In this document: positions 43,275 to 49,962 of the stretch, piece by piece
Layout: every line of letters starts with the position of its first letter
Numbering within the stretch: the first letter of the stretch is position 1
NCBI GenBank assembly: GCA_015243575.1
Contig: CP042469.1
Location: forward strand, 2,260,929 to 2,324,928
Source of the DNA: Clostridiales bacterium
Lineage (GTDB): Bacteria > Bacillota > Clostridia > Peptostreptococcales > Anaerovoracaceae
Direction of reading: 5' to 3'
DNA length: 64,000 bases
The notes under the pieces: generated by a model
What the model was told of the DNA's origin: nothing
Databases searched by the model: none
The model's input: the letters and a program-made list of their open reading frames with translations, nothing else
Position numbers and translations under genes: made by a program

Positions 43275-43636
43275 TTTTTTTTAATCTCTTCAATCGTGGT
43301 AGCTCGGTAACCAGACAGCAGTTCGACAGCTCTGGAGATATCCTCAATTTCGCCGGGCAGGAGCATTGCTTTTACCAGTTCTGCAGGAGTTGATGCCTTG
43401 TATTTTTCCTGCAATTCACGAGATTTCAGATTCGGTGAAACCACACCGGCCAGAAGGATATGAACATTCATATCCTCCTTTTGGTCCTTGATGATCTCTG
43501 CTGCACGGTTATACGGCAGTGCCTTCAACTGGAAAACGATAGGTGCGCCGCAGAGTGTACTGAGACGTTTTACCTTGTAGCTCTTTTCCGGCAGATCGGG
43601 GATTTCCGTTTTCAGCAGTAGTTCCAGTGTATCCAT
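43271..43636 (-). CDS. Tail assembly chaperone, short form (XkdN-like), module A
   Basis: 121 aa after GGAGGCCTAATCC. Features: LELLLKTEIPDLPEKSYKV, FQLKALPYNRAAEIIK, LKSRELQEKYKASTPAELVK and an end rich in Lys (ATTIEEIKKK). Same place and role as the module B chaperone: between tube and tape measure, with a -1 slip giving a longer form. Confidence 0.85.
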   Translation of the reverse strand: MDTLELLLKTEIPDLPEKSYKVKRLSTLCGAPIVFQLKALPYNRAAEIIKDQKEDMNVHILLAGVVSPNLKSRELQEKYKASTPAELVKAMLLPGEIEDISRAVELLSGYRATTIEEIKKK

Positions 43637-43639
43637 GGA

Positions 43640-44068
43640 TTAGGCCTCCACACTGTCAAGGAAGTCATAGTCTGTAAAGGTGAAGGGTGCTTCCACCTTT
43701 CCGTTTGTAGCTACTTCCCAGTCGGCAAGAGTGAGATCATCAAAGGAAACGTTATTAAGCAGAATTCGCTCTGCACCGTAAGCGTCTGGGTCCTTTAATT
43801 TGGAAATGATGGTAAACCGCAGGTCCTTGCCGTTTTTCATGGAGTCGCCGATGACGAGCGCCATGCGGCTGTTTACCTTGTGCAGCTTCAGCGAACCGGT
43901 ACAGCTGATGGATTTGACCTTTTTGTCTGTGGCCATCTTTCCGCAAAGATTGACATCCTCCTTATTGAAGCTGACTTTCGCCTGAAGCCCGTAGCATTCG
44001 GAAACATAGTCTCCGTCAAGCCAGACTTCGCCCCAGGTTCCGCTCATAATTCTTTTTGCGCTGTTCAT
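43640..44068 (-). CDS. Phage tail tube protein (XkdM-like), module A
   Basis: 142 aa from ATG 44068 (GGGAGG eight bases upstream; an ATG two codons earlier is too close). Pattern: RIMSGTWGEVWLDGDYVSE, LQAKVSFNKEDVNLCGKM, CTGSLKLHKVNSRMAL and APFTFTDYDFLDSVEA. Inner tube subunit. Confidence 0.9.
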   Translation of the reverse strand: MNSAKRIMSGTWGEVWLDGDYVSECYGLQAKVSFNKEDVNLCGKMATDKKVKSISCTGSLKLHKVNSRMALVIGDSMKNGKDLRFTIISKLKDPDAYGAERILLNNVSFDDLTLADWEVATNGKVEAPFTFTDYDFLDSVEA

Positions 44069-44085
44069 ACTCATATCCTCCCTTA

Positions 44086-45147
44086 TTAAATCACAATCAT
44101 AAGGCTGATATCTTCGATCGCATCCAGAATTGATGCAGATGCGGTAAGAAATACCTTATCTCCGGTGTTTGCTTCCTTGATTTGCTGTGCAGTCATGTCA
44201 TCCGTGTTGATCCCCTGGGACTGGAGATAATCCTCCTGAGCCGCCAGATCAATTCCAACGGCAGAACCAATTTTCAGAACACCCTGTGTTTCAAGGGTTG
44301 CAAAGTACCCCTTGATGGCTCCGATCAGAAGGCATTTATTATCATAGCTGTTGGCATATTTTCCAATATAGGAATCCTGGGCTGTCATGCGGATATCACT
44401 GTTCATCATATCCACTGCTTCGACGATCTTTATTTTCTTAAAAGCAGCGCCTTTATCCTGAGTAGTGGTCTGGAGGCTGTTAACACCGCGTCCGACCTTA
44501 ACTTTTTCCCCATCGTGGAAGATAATAAATTTACCGGCATCAATTGCAGCATCCATTTGATCCTTTGTCATGCCTTTTACGCCCGTAACCTCTGGAAGAG
44601 GTGCATAGGTACAGGAAATCGTAAGAGGCGTTCCTGCAACCAGTCCTGCGATACGGGAACAATACTGGGCGGCCGTGTATTCGATACCATCCACCAGAAT
44701 CTCGCTGGAAGTAAAGTTGATGATGGCTTCGCTGTCAGCCTCAGTATTGGGCAGCACTGCTTTGGGTGTATAACCATCCGCTCTCTGTTCCTTCACCCAA
44801 GAGACAACAGCTGCAGCCTCCGTTTGATTGATGCTTGGAGGACCTGCCAGATAGTCGATATTCTGCGTGGCCATGTAGGAAAGACCTTCAGAGAGATCCT
44901 CTGACGCAGTTGGCAGTACATATAAAATAACCTTTTTCGGCGGATTGACGTAGCCGTTGAAAGCTCTTGCTACATAAGCCTTGTTCTCTGTTCCCAGCGC
45001 TGCCGGAATCTGCGATGTCTTGGTCAGAGCAAATGCTCCGTTGCTGGCAGCATCCTTTACGATAATCCCTACAACGCCCCTCTCAGAGCGCTCAATGGCT
45101 GAAGCTGCGGTTGTTTTAAATTCTATATTGATATTTGGAAGTCCCAT
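44086..45147 (-). CDS. Contractile tail sheath protein (XkdK-like), module A
   Basis: 353 aa after AAAGGAGGGAGAGTC. Sheath landmarks: RGVVGIIVKDAASNG, KKVILYVLPTASEDLSEGL, CSRIAGLVAGTPLTISCTY, GVKGMTKDQMDAAIDAGKF and the C-terminal DMMNSDIRMTAQDSYIGKY. Clearly diverged from the module B sheath, so the two tail bodies are distinct types. Confidence 0.95.
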   Translation of the reverse strand: MGLPNINIEFKTTAASAIERSERGVVGIIVKDAASNGAFALTKTSQIPAALGTENKAYVARAFNGYVNPPKKVILYVLPTASEDLSEGLSYMATQNIDYLAGPPSINQTEAAAVVSWVKEQRADGYTPKAVLPNTEADSEAIINFTSSEILVDGIEYTAAQYCSRIAGLVAGTPLTISCTYAPLPEVTGVKGMTKDQMDAAIDAGKFIIFHDGEKVKVGRGVNSLQTTTQDKGAAFKKIKIVEAVDMMNSDIRMTAQDSYIGKYANSYDNKCLLIGAIKGYFATLETQGVLKIGSAVGIDLAAQEDYLQSQGINTDDMTAQQIKEANTGDKVFLTASASILDAIEDISLMIVI

Positions 45148-45605
45148 GACTCTCCCTCCTTTAATTTAACCTTAGTACTTACAGAACCGATCAGCGTTTC
45201 ATTTCCGGCTTCCTCCAGGCGGTCATCGCAATATTCGAATTGCAGTTCCGCATAGGCCTCACCCTCATTGAAACCGCTGCTGACGGCTTTCACCTTGACG
45301 GCCCGGTCTCCAATAACGATATACCCTTTCCGAAACAGATTGAGAACGTCTGTCTGTCTCTCCATCAGTAGTTCCGAATCGGAGTGGTAGTGGCTGTCCA
45401 CCGGAGCAAAACATGTAATTTGAAAAACCACCGTCTTCATTACTGTTTTGCAGCTGTTGTCTTTCTGTTCTGTAGAAACATGTTCGATAAAAAAGCTGGG
45501 CCGTATAAAATCCCCGGGGCATTTGTTGACATAGACAGCCGTCTGAGGAAACTGCACAGCAAGCATCTGATTCACTATAAGCAGAATCTCTTTTTCCACA
45601 ATCAT
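45123..45605 (-). CDS. Putative tail terminator/completion protein, module A
   Basis: 160 aa; its ATG overlaps the upstream stop (ATGA). Features: EKEILLIVNQMLAVQFPQTAV, RPSFFIEHVS, AYAELQFEYCDD. Similar in place and pattern to the module B protein at 35078 (YqbJ-like). The 3' end overlaps the sheath start by 25 bases. Confidence 0.75.
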   Translation of the reverse strand: MIVEKEILLIVNQMLAVQFPQTAVYVNKCPGDFIRPSFFIEHVSTEQKDNSCKTVMKTVVFQITCFAPVDSHYHSDSELLMERQTDVLNLFRKGYIVIGDRAVKVKAVSSGFNEGEAYAELQFEYCDDRLEEAGNETLIGSVSTKVKLKEGESWDFQISI

Positions 45606-45814
45606 GATACCCCCTCCAATCGGTCTGCCACTTTGTCTGCAAATTTCTGAGCTTCCTGCGCTGCGGCACTCTCTGCATGAGCCTCATTTGGATCATTCTG
45701 AATGATCTCTTTCAAGGAATTACGAAGCTCGCTGCGTGCCGCCGGAAGGTTATCGAGCAAGGAATCAATTGCACCATCGAGCTTTTCAAAGCCTTTTACC
45801 TTTACGCTTTGCAT
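45602..45814 (-). CDS. Short HK97-gp10-like protein, probable remnant
   Basis: 70 aa after AAGGAGAGATGTCTG. KGFEKLDGAIDSLLDNLPAAR resembles the N-terminus of HK97 gp10/XkdI-type head-tail proteins, which normally run to about 120-160 aa. The C-terminal domain is missing here. Overlaps with both neighbours suggest it is still translated. Confidence 0.6.
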   Translation of the reverse strand: MQSVKVKGFEKLDGAIDSLLDNLPAARSELRNSLKEIIQNDPNEAHAESAAAQEAQKFADKVADRLEGVS

Positions 45815-46401
45815 CAGACATCTCTCCTTACTCTAATTTCGTATTGATTCTTATCGCTGAAGGATAAACGCGGAATCCATACTTCATAATCGGTATTGCC
45901 AATTGAGATCAATTCGCCTGCCTGCAGTTCGATTTCCTTTGGCACTGTCAGCAGATACCTTAGTTCAAGACGCGACATAGGTTTGGCGGTCTCTCTCTTT
46001 GACGGCAAGTCCACAATGCTGCCCGGAAAGGAAATCTCTTTCACACCACTTAAGACGGGTCTATTAAAGGCATCCAGATGAACCTCCGTCTTGATCACCT
46101 TGCAGAGCTTAGGCTCTATAACTACCGCGGTAATCTCCTGATACATTCGGTCGATCTCGGTGATATTGATGATAAAGCAGTGTTCATCCTCCCATAAAAT
46201 TGCGTGACTCATTGTAATTCCATTTTTCCGGGTGATGAACTTAACCGGCTTGACCATCCTTCGGCTCTGAAAGGATTTTCTGTCAAAGCACGGTTCTGCT
46301 TTCGCCCATATGGAATCGATGCAGATCCATTGGTAGGCATTGTCCGTTCTGCTTAGTGCAAGAACCTTAATTTTTTGATTCAACGCTCCTGAATTCATCA
46401 T
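45814..46401 (-). CDS. Head-closure/head-tail adaptor-like protein (XkdH/YqbH-like)
   Basis: 195 aa from ATG 46401, after GGAAAGGAGCGGC. MNSGALNQKIKVLALSRTDNAY and the WAKAEPCFDRKSF, FITRKNGITMSHAILWED segments are adaptor-like; the C-terminal half repeats a similar strand pattern, which is unusual for the family's 100-120 aa. A relic of a phage head interface in a tail-only locus, or now a tail cap. Confidence 0.65.
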   Translation of the reverse strand: MMNSGALNQKIKVLALSRTDNAYQWICIDSIWAKAEPCFDRKSFQSRRMVKPVKFITRKNGITMSHAILWEDEHCFIINITEIDRMYQEITAVVIEPKLCKVIKTEVHLDAFNRPVLSGVKEISFPGSIVDLPSKRETAKPMSRLELRYLLTVPKEIELQAGELISIGNTDYEVWIPRLSFSDKNQYEIRVRRDV

Positions 46402-46417
46402 GCCGCTCCTTTCCGTT

Positions 46418-46708
46418 TTATAAGTCTCGGGCTGCATTGTACAGTGTCAGAATAATTTCGACAATCTGATTCATATTGCGCTTTTCAGTATGCAGACTAC
46501 GATTCTCATACATATCATGGCAGAGCATTAGGGTCACCACCGTGAGATCCTCATGTTCATCCAAACCTGCTGCATCAAACCCGGTAAATTTTTTTAGAAA
46601 AGCCACGGCCGCATTCAGATAGATCTGCAGTTCTGCTTGGGTATATTCGCCGTCTTTCAATTTCAGATAGCCGGCAACATCATTCAAGGTTATTTCGCTT
46701 ACAATCAT
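46418..46708 (-). CDS. gp6-like head-tail connector protein (YqbG-like)
   Basis: 96 aa. LNDVAGYLKLKDGEYTQAELQ, YLNAAVAFLKKFTG, LTVVTLMLCHDMYENRS and a C-terminal helix fit the DNA-packaging/connector gp6-like fold. Normally it docks on a portal; no portal gene lies here. Confidence 0.75.
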   Translation of the reverse strand: MIVSEITLNDVAGYLKLKDGEYTQAELQIYLNAAVAFLKKFTGFDAAGLDEHEDLTVVTLMLCHDMYENRSLHTEKRNMNQIVEIILTLYNAARDL

Positions 46709-46714
46709 TGAGGT

Positions 46715-46891
46715 TCACATCCTTTTCCAATTTTCAATGGCCATGTCCAGCTTCTGAATCTCTCTTTCGTAATAGTGAAATTTTTTTGCTTCTTCACGGT
46801 CCATGGCTCTGCTTTCTGTTTTGACAGCATCAACAATAGACTGCATTCCGGCCACCCGTTCCCTTCTCTTATCAATGTACGATTTGATCAT
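46715..46891 (-). CDS. Short helical protein resembling the delta-domain of a phage major capsid protein
   Basis: 58 aa from ATG 46891, after GAAGGAGGGGATCGA. The product is one charged coiled coil (KSYIDKRRERVAGMQSIVDA; REEAKKFHYYEREIQKLDM) that looks like the N-terminal scaffolding delta-domain of HK97-type capsid proteins, stopping where the capsid domain should begin. A capsid-gene remnant or a repurposed scaffold; not certain. Confidence 0.55.
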   Translation of the reverse strand: MIKSYIDKRRERVAGMQSIVDAVKTESRAMDREEAKKFHYYEREIQKLDMAIENWKRM

Positions 46892-46904
46892 TCGATCCCC
46901 TCCT

Positions 46905-46982
46905 TCACAAGAAAACAATTGAAGCAATTCTTTGTTTCTTTCCCTGGCCGTTTCTGCTCATGAAACTGAAGTATGATATCAA
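46905..46982 (-). CDS. Possible 25-aa leader peptide before the structural genes
   Basis: A TTG-started frame of 25 codons after an excellent AAAGGAGGTGATGGC. The peptide begins ISYFSFMSRNGQGKKQ and ends 13 bp before the next start codon. It could couple translation to the first structural gene or be a leader peptide. Confidence 0.4.
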   Translation of the reverse strand: MISYFSFMSRNGQGKKQRIASIVFL

Positions 46983-47018
46983 GCCATCACCTCCTTTCTA
47001 TTTAAATTCAGCAACAAA

Positions 47019-47059
47019 AAAGTGTGAATCACGAAATCACTGATTTCCATTCACACTTT
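47019..47059 (-). terminator. Terminator-like hairpin upstream of the structural genes
   Basis: Arms AAAGTGTGAAT/ATTCACACTTT with TTTTTTGTTGC after it on the minus strand. Same arm and T-tract as the hairpin at 19698-19745. It lies downstream of the regulator genes and of the possible late promoter. Confidence 0.8.
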
Positions 47060-47181
47060 TCAAACGATATCATTCAAAAATTCTGGCGAACAACGAACAT
47101 CCTGTTTCTGTGATGCCAATGAACAATCCAAAAGTTCAGACAGTCGAGGAGGAGGAGTCCGCCCATGGAGGGCGAACAAAA

Positions 47182-47207
47182 AGACTGCTGGACGAATCCA
47201 ACAGTCT
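47182..47207 (-). terminator. Strong intrinsic terminator in the late leader
   Basis: An 11-bp stem (AGACTGTTGGA/TCCAGCAGTCT) with loop TTCG, followed by TTTTTG on the minus strand. It stands between the sigma-like activator gene and the structural genes, 25 bp after the -10 box of a possible promoter. Confidence 0.85.
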
Positions 47208-47231
47208 CGATCTAAACTTCCTGACAATATC

Positions 47232-47260
47232 ATATTACAACGGCAGCCTCCGCATTACAA
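47232..47260 (-). promoter_or_regulatory. Possible promoter of the structural operon
   Basis: Minus-strand TTGTAA (47255-47260), 17-bp spacer, TAATAT (47232-47237). If used, its transcript must pass two terminators before the first structural gene. Confidence 0.5.
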
Positions 47261-47375
47261 TAGCACTTTTTATGTTTTCATGGACGCAGTAGTTCAGTGC
47301 TCTTCCTGATCTCCTTCATTTTCGTTTTTCGTACGGCTCCAATAACCCATTGGTTTGCCTGTTCTTAACCAGTGC

Positions 47376-47816
47376 TCAGTTTCCTGCCGCTTCAACCTCC
47401 TCATTCAGCACATCTTTATAAATCCGCTGTACCTGGCTTAGGGACAATCCCACTTCTTCTGCAATGTCTTTAAAGTTCTTATTCTCACATTTATGGAGCC
47501 AAAATATTTTATAAGGTCGGCCCTCCAGCCTGTACAGGGATTTGTTGATTTCATCCAGCTGTTTTAAAAGCAGATTTTTCATTTGCTTGCAATCCCTGAT
47601 GGAAGCCTCAATTTGCTGAACCCGCAGGAAGACTTCCTCCACGGATAAGAAACCCACGGAACTTTTAACGCCCGAGGGATCAAGTCTTGCACCGCGGAGT
47701 CCTGCCGGCGCCCCATGTTTGAGTAAAAGGGCAGCTCTTTCATAATTGAGCTGCCTGATTCGGGTATTGTAAAATTGTATCTCATCCAGTAAATCCTGAT
47801 ACGTTCTCGCGATCAT
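47376..47816 (-). CDS. Sigma-70 region-4-like phage transcriptional activator
   Basis: 146 aa after AAAGGAAAATAG. The N-terminal two thirds is coiled coil (YQDLLDEIQFYNTRIRQLNY); the C-terminus has an HTH like sigma region 4 (NFKDIAEEVGLSLSQVQRIYKDV). Such proteins (DUF1492/ArpU type, or Xpf of PBSX) switch on late genes. It lies directly upstream of the structural operon, so it probably drives it. Confidence 0.82.
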   Translation of the reverse strand: MIARTYQDLLDEIQFYNTRIRQLNYERAALLLKHGAPAGLRGARLDPSGVKSSVGFLSVEEVFLRVQQIEASIRDCKQMKNLLLKQLDEINKSLYRLEGRPYKIFWLHKCENKNFKDIAEEVGLSLSQVQRIYKDVLNEEVEAAGN

Positions 47817-47909
47817 CTATTTTCCTTTCTGGTTTCATCCCTTTGCCTTAGTTAGCTGTGCGGTCGATCCTTGGAAGAGTGTCATCGAATCATTTTCAGC
47901 CGGATCACA

Positions 47910-48122
47910 CTAGTACCTCTGCTGAAAAAGATCCGACTGGCAGCTTTCAGCGACCGATTTTCTTGCAGCTGCAGTTCCAGTTTCCAGCTTTGACAGATAC
48001 TTATCACAAACAGCAGGATCACATCGTCTTGCTCGTTTCGCATGCCCGATATAATTGCAATAGTCAATGTTCTCGCCAAGCAGCCCGCGATATTTGCAAT
48101 CTTCGTGGATACACCGTATCAT
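47910..48122 (-). CDS. Small cysteine-rich phage protein
   Basis: 70 aa; GGAGGGCTGATT before the ATG lies inside the end of the upstream gene. Six Cys (CIHEDC, YCNYIGHAKRARRCDPAVC) suggest a zinc-binding fold. Family not recognised. Part of the early gene row after the repressor switch. Confidence 0.65.
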   Translation of the reverse strand: MIRCIHEDCKYRGLLGENIDYCNYIGHAKRARRCDPAVCDKYLSKLETGTAAARKSVAESCQSDLFQQRY

Positions 48123-48124
48123 AA

Positions 48125-48358
48125 TCAGCCCTCCAGTTCCGTAATTCTGGAGTGTGCCTTTGTCTTTATCATCCTGAGTTTTTTTAATTCTTCTTCACTT
48201 TCGAGCGTTTCTTCCTGCTGCTCTATATATGTAATTACTGCCCGCTCTGCATTCACTGCTTCTTCGGCCGTCATGTAGCACCATCTTGCCTTTGGCTTTC
48301 TCATCATGCTCCGGCACATATTATTGGGCCAACGGTTTGCACAAGTTGAACATTTCAT
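48125..48358 (-). CDS. Small cysteine-containing phage protein with coiled coil
   Basis: 77 aa after AAGGGGGGCTGGGA. An N-terminal zinc-finger-like segment (MKCSTCANRWPNNMC...WCYM) is followed by a charged coiled coil (YIEQQEETLESEEELKKLR). Family not recognised. Confidence 0.65.
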   Translation of the reverse strand: MKCSTCANRWPNNMCRSMMRKPKARWCYMTAEEAVNAERAVITYIEQQEETLESEEELKKLRMIKTKAHSRITELEG

Positions 48359-48433
48359 TCCCAGCCCCCCTTAGGTCATACTTCAATTCAAATATAACAT
48401 TCCGCTAATTCAGATGAAATATTCCGTCAATGA

Positions 48434-49009
48434 TCATCGATTCTGCATAACGGAATAAGGGCTCTGCCATCCTAGCTTTAATCCGCCCGCACCAAACAAA
48501 AACACCCCCAGGTCGCGAACCATTTCATTTCTCCATTTCAAAACACTGGCTTCTTCACATTGAAGCTCTTCAGATATGATACGAACTCTCTCCGGCCAGG
48601 AAACTGCCTGCATCTTTTCATCCAAGTGCATCAATTCAATTACTCTGAACTTTTGATCAAAACCCCGCGCCCTGCACTTTTTCTTCAGGAGCGCCAGTGC
48701 AGTATTCACATGAGACAGGATAATCCTTGTTACATCAAGATTTGCTTTAATTGATTGAATGGTAATCTCATACCCTTCAAGGTTAACGGCATCTTCCAGA
48801 TTGATAGGAAATTCCTTATATACCGCATGTATGCAGTATGCCTTCAAATCCAGATAATGCTCCAGCAGGAGATTGGTATTCTGAAATACCTGTTTTTTAG
48901 CCGATGCTTTGTCTTGCGCTGTAAGTTCAAGAATGGCTTCTCTGGCTGCGGCCAAAGCAAGCTCTTTGTATTCTGCTCTCTGATTTAATTCGTCTTCTCT
49001 TCCAATCAT
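48434..49009 (-). CDS. Hypothetical early protein of the tail locus
   Basis: 191 aa from ATG 49009 (GGAG eight bases upstream). Mostly helical. The N-terminus (ALAAAREAILELTAQD) and middle (SIKANLDVTRIILSHVNTALALL) are amphipathic. Residues about 145-175 (WPERVRIISEELQCEEASVLKWRNEMV) could form an HTH. It may be a regulator acting with the late activator. No family recognised. Confidence 0.65.
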   Translation of the reverse strand: MIGREDELNQRAEYKELALAAAREAILELTAQDKASAKKQVFQNTNLLLEHYLDLKAYCIHAVYKEFPINLEDAVNLEGYEITIQSIKANLDVTRIILSHVNTALALLKKKCRARGFDQKFRVIELMHLDEKMQAVSWPERVRIISEELQCEEASVLKWRNEMVRDLGVFLFGAGGLKLGWQSPYSVMQNR

Positions 49010-49028
49010 TCTAATCACTCCGTTTCAC

Positions 49029-49274
49029 TCATCGGTTTCCTTTTCTAAACGATATGTTTCGTTGCGAATTTAGGACATCATCATCAAAAAAGATCTCTGA
49101 TGGGTTTGCAATTTGTAATACATTGCAGATTGCAATAACCTCAGATACCCGAAACTCTCTTTTGCCCCTCATTTTTCTGCTCATTGAATTTTCGCAAATC
49201 CCTATTTTCGAAGCTAGCTGGCCTTGCGTTAAATGTTGTTCAGACAGTTTTTGTTTTAAAATCTCTCGTTTCAT
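49029..49274 (-). CDS. Cro-like XRE-family HTH protein
   Basis: 81 aa from ATG 49274, after GGGGGCAGGATC. HTH: LTQGQLASKIGICENSMSRKM, with VSEVIAICNVLQI as the stabilising helix. It is divergent to the repressor at 49432 and is the first gene of the leftward operon, as Cro is in lambdoid switches. Confidence 0.87.
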   Translation of the reverse strand: MKREILKQKLSEQHLTQGQLASKIGICENSMSRKMRGKREFRVSEVIAICNVLQIANPSEIFFDDDVLNSQRNISFRKGNR

Positions 49275-49290
49275 GATCCTGCCCCCTTCG

Positions 49291-49306
49291 TTGCACATTT
49301 AGGATA
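49291..49306. promoter_or_regulatory. Operator of the HTH switch, site 1
   Basis: CGTTGCACATTTAGG lies just downstream of the leftward -10 box. A similar GTTGCGAATTTAGGAC occurs near the 3' end of the Cro-like gene (about 49060). Both resemble the GTTGCG-N-ATTT half-sites near the rightward promoter. Confidence 0.6.
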
Positions 49307-49311
49307 AACCC

Positions 49312-49340
49312 ATAATATTCCACTACAGGAAAATTGTCAA
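49312..49340 (-). promoter_or_regulatory. Leftward promoter of the Cro-like gene
   Basis: Consensus TTGACA (49335-49340), 17-bp spacer, TATTAT (49312-49317), reading into the Cro-like gene and the rest of the tail locus. Confidence 0.85.
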
Positions 49341-49342
49341 CC

Positions 49343-49400
49343 CATTTACGCAACGATTTTCAAAATTATTGTTGCGTATTTAAAACGTTTAGTGTATGAT
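49343..49400 (+). promoter_or_regulatory. Rightward promoter of the repressor gene with paired operators
   Basis: TTGCGT (49372-49377), 17-bp spacer, TATGAT (49395-49400). Inverted half-sites ATTTACGCAAC (about 49344) and GTTGCGTATTT (49371) flank 18 bp, and the second overlaps the -35 box. This suggests autorepression. Confidence 0.7.
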
Positions 49401-49431
49401 AAAAGCAAATAAATAGAAAGGAGTTGGGAAA

Positions 49432-49848
49432 ATGCCCGAAGAGACCATGCGCAATATAGTTGAGCGGATAAAATCAAGGCGTATCGAATTAGAATACAGC
49501 TTCCAAGATTTAGCCGATTTGACGGGTATGAGTAAGTCCACCCTTCAACGATATGAAACTGGAGGGATTAAGAATATCCCCTTAGACAAACTAAAGACGA
49601 TGGCAAGAGCGCTGAAAGTTTCTCCCGAATGGATTATGGGCTGGGAGCTAGCTGAAGAAAAGAAGCCTGAAGGTGTATCAGCGCACCAATTCGGATACAG
49701 CAGCGTTTTGGATGAGGAAACTGCCAGAAAAGCTCTGGAAATATATGACGATGTGAGCGCCCGTGTCCTTCTTGACGCAAAAAGAGACCTCAAAAAAGAA
49801 GATCTTGATTATATTATCGGACTGATTAAAAGGCTGAGAACCAGTTAA
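49432..49848 (+). CDS. XRE-family repressor of the tail locus
   Basis: 138 aa after AAAGGAGTTGGGAAA. The HTH (YSFQDLADLTGMSKSTLQRYE) is followed by KNIPLDKLKTMARALKVSPEWI; the C-terminal half is a short helical oligomerisation region (EDLDYIIGLIKRL). It lacks the S24/LexA-type autocleavage domain, so induction cannot be direct RecA-stimulated self-cleavage. It probably keeps the leftward promoter silent. Confidence 0.88.
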   Translation: MPEETMRNIVERIKSRRIELEYSFQDLADLTGMSKSTLQRYETGGIKNIPLDKLKTMARALKVSPEWIMGWELAEEKKPEGVSAHQFGYSSVLDEETARKALEIYDDVSARVLLDAKRDLKKEDLDYIIGLIKRLRTS

Positions 49849-49962
49849 TTCAGCTTATAGTTTAGATAGCGAAATTGGGCTGCTGCGTCAGTTTTAATTT
49901 TAGGGCGACAGCCCATTTCCCATATCTACACTTATTTGAAGTTTTTATGCGTTGCCTAACAG

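Noticed and set aside
23968-46891. Assembly artefact duplicating one tail module
   Set aside because: The two modules differ strongly in sheath, tube, tape measure, chaperone and fibre sequences and even in slippery sites.
47110-47292. 60-aa plus-strand frame in the late leader
   Set aside because: Overlaps the terminator and promoter on the other strand and has no ribosome binding site.
18185-49848. Complete inducible prophage
   Set aside because: No integrase, replication, terminase, portal or full capsid gene between flanking host-type genes.
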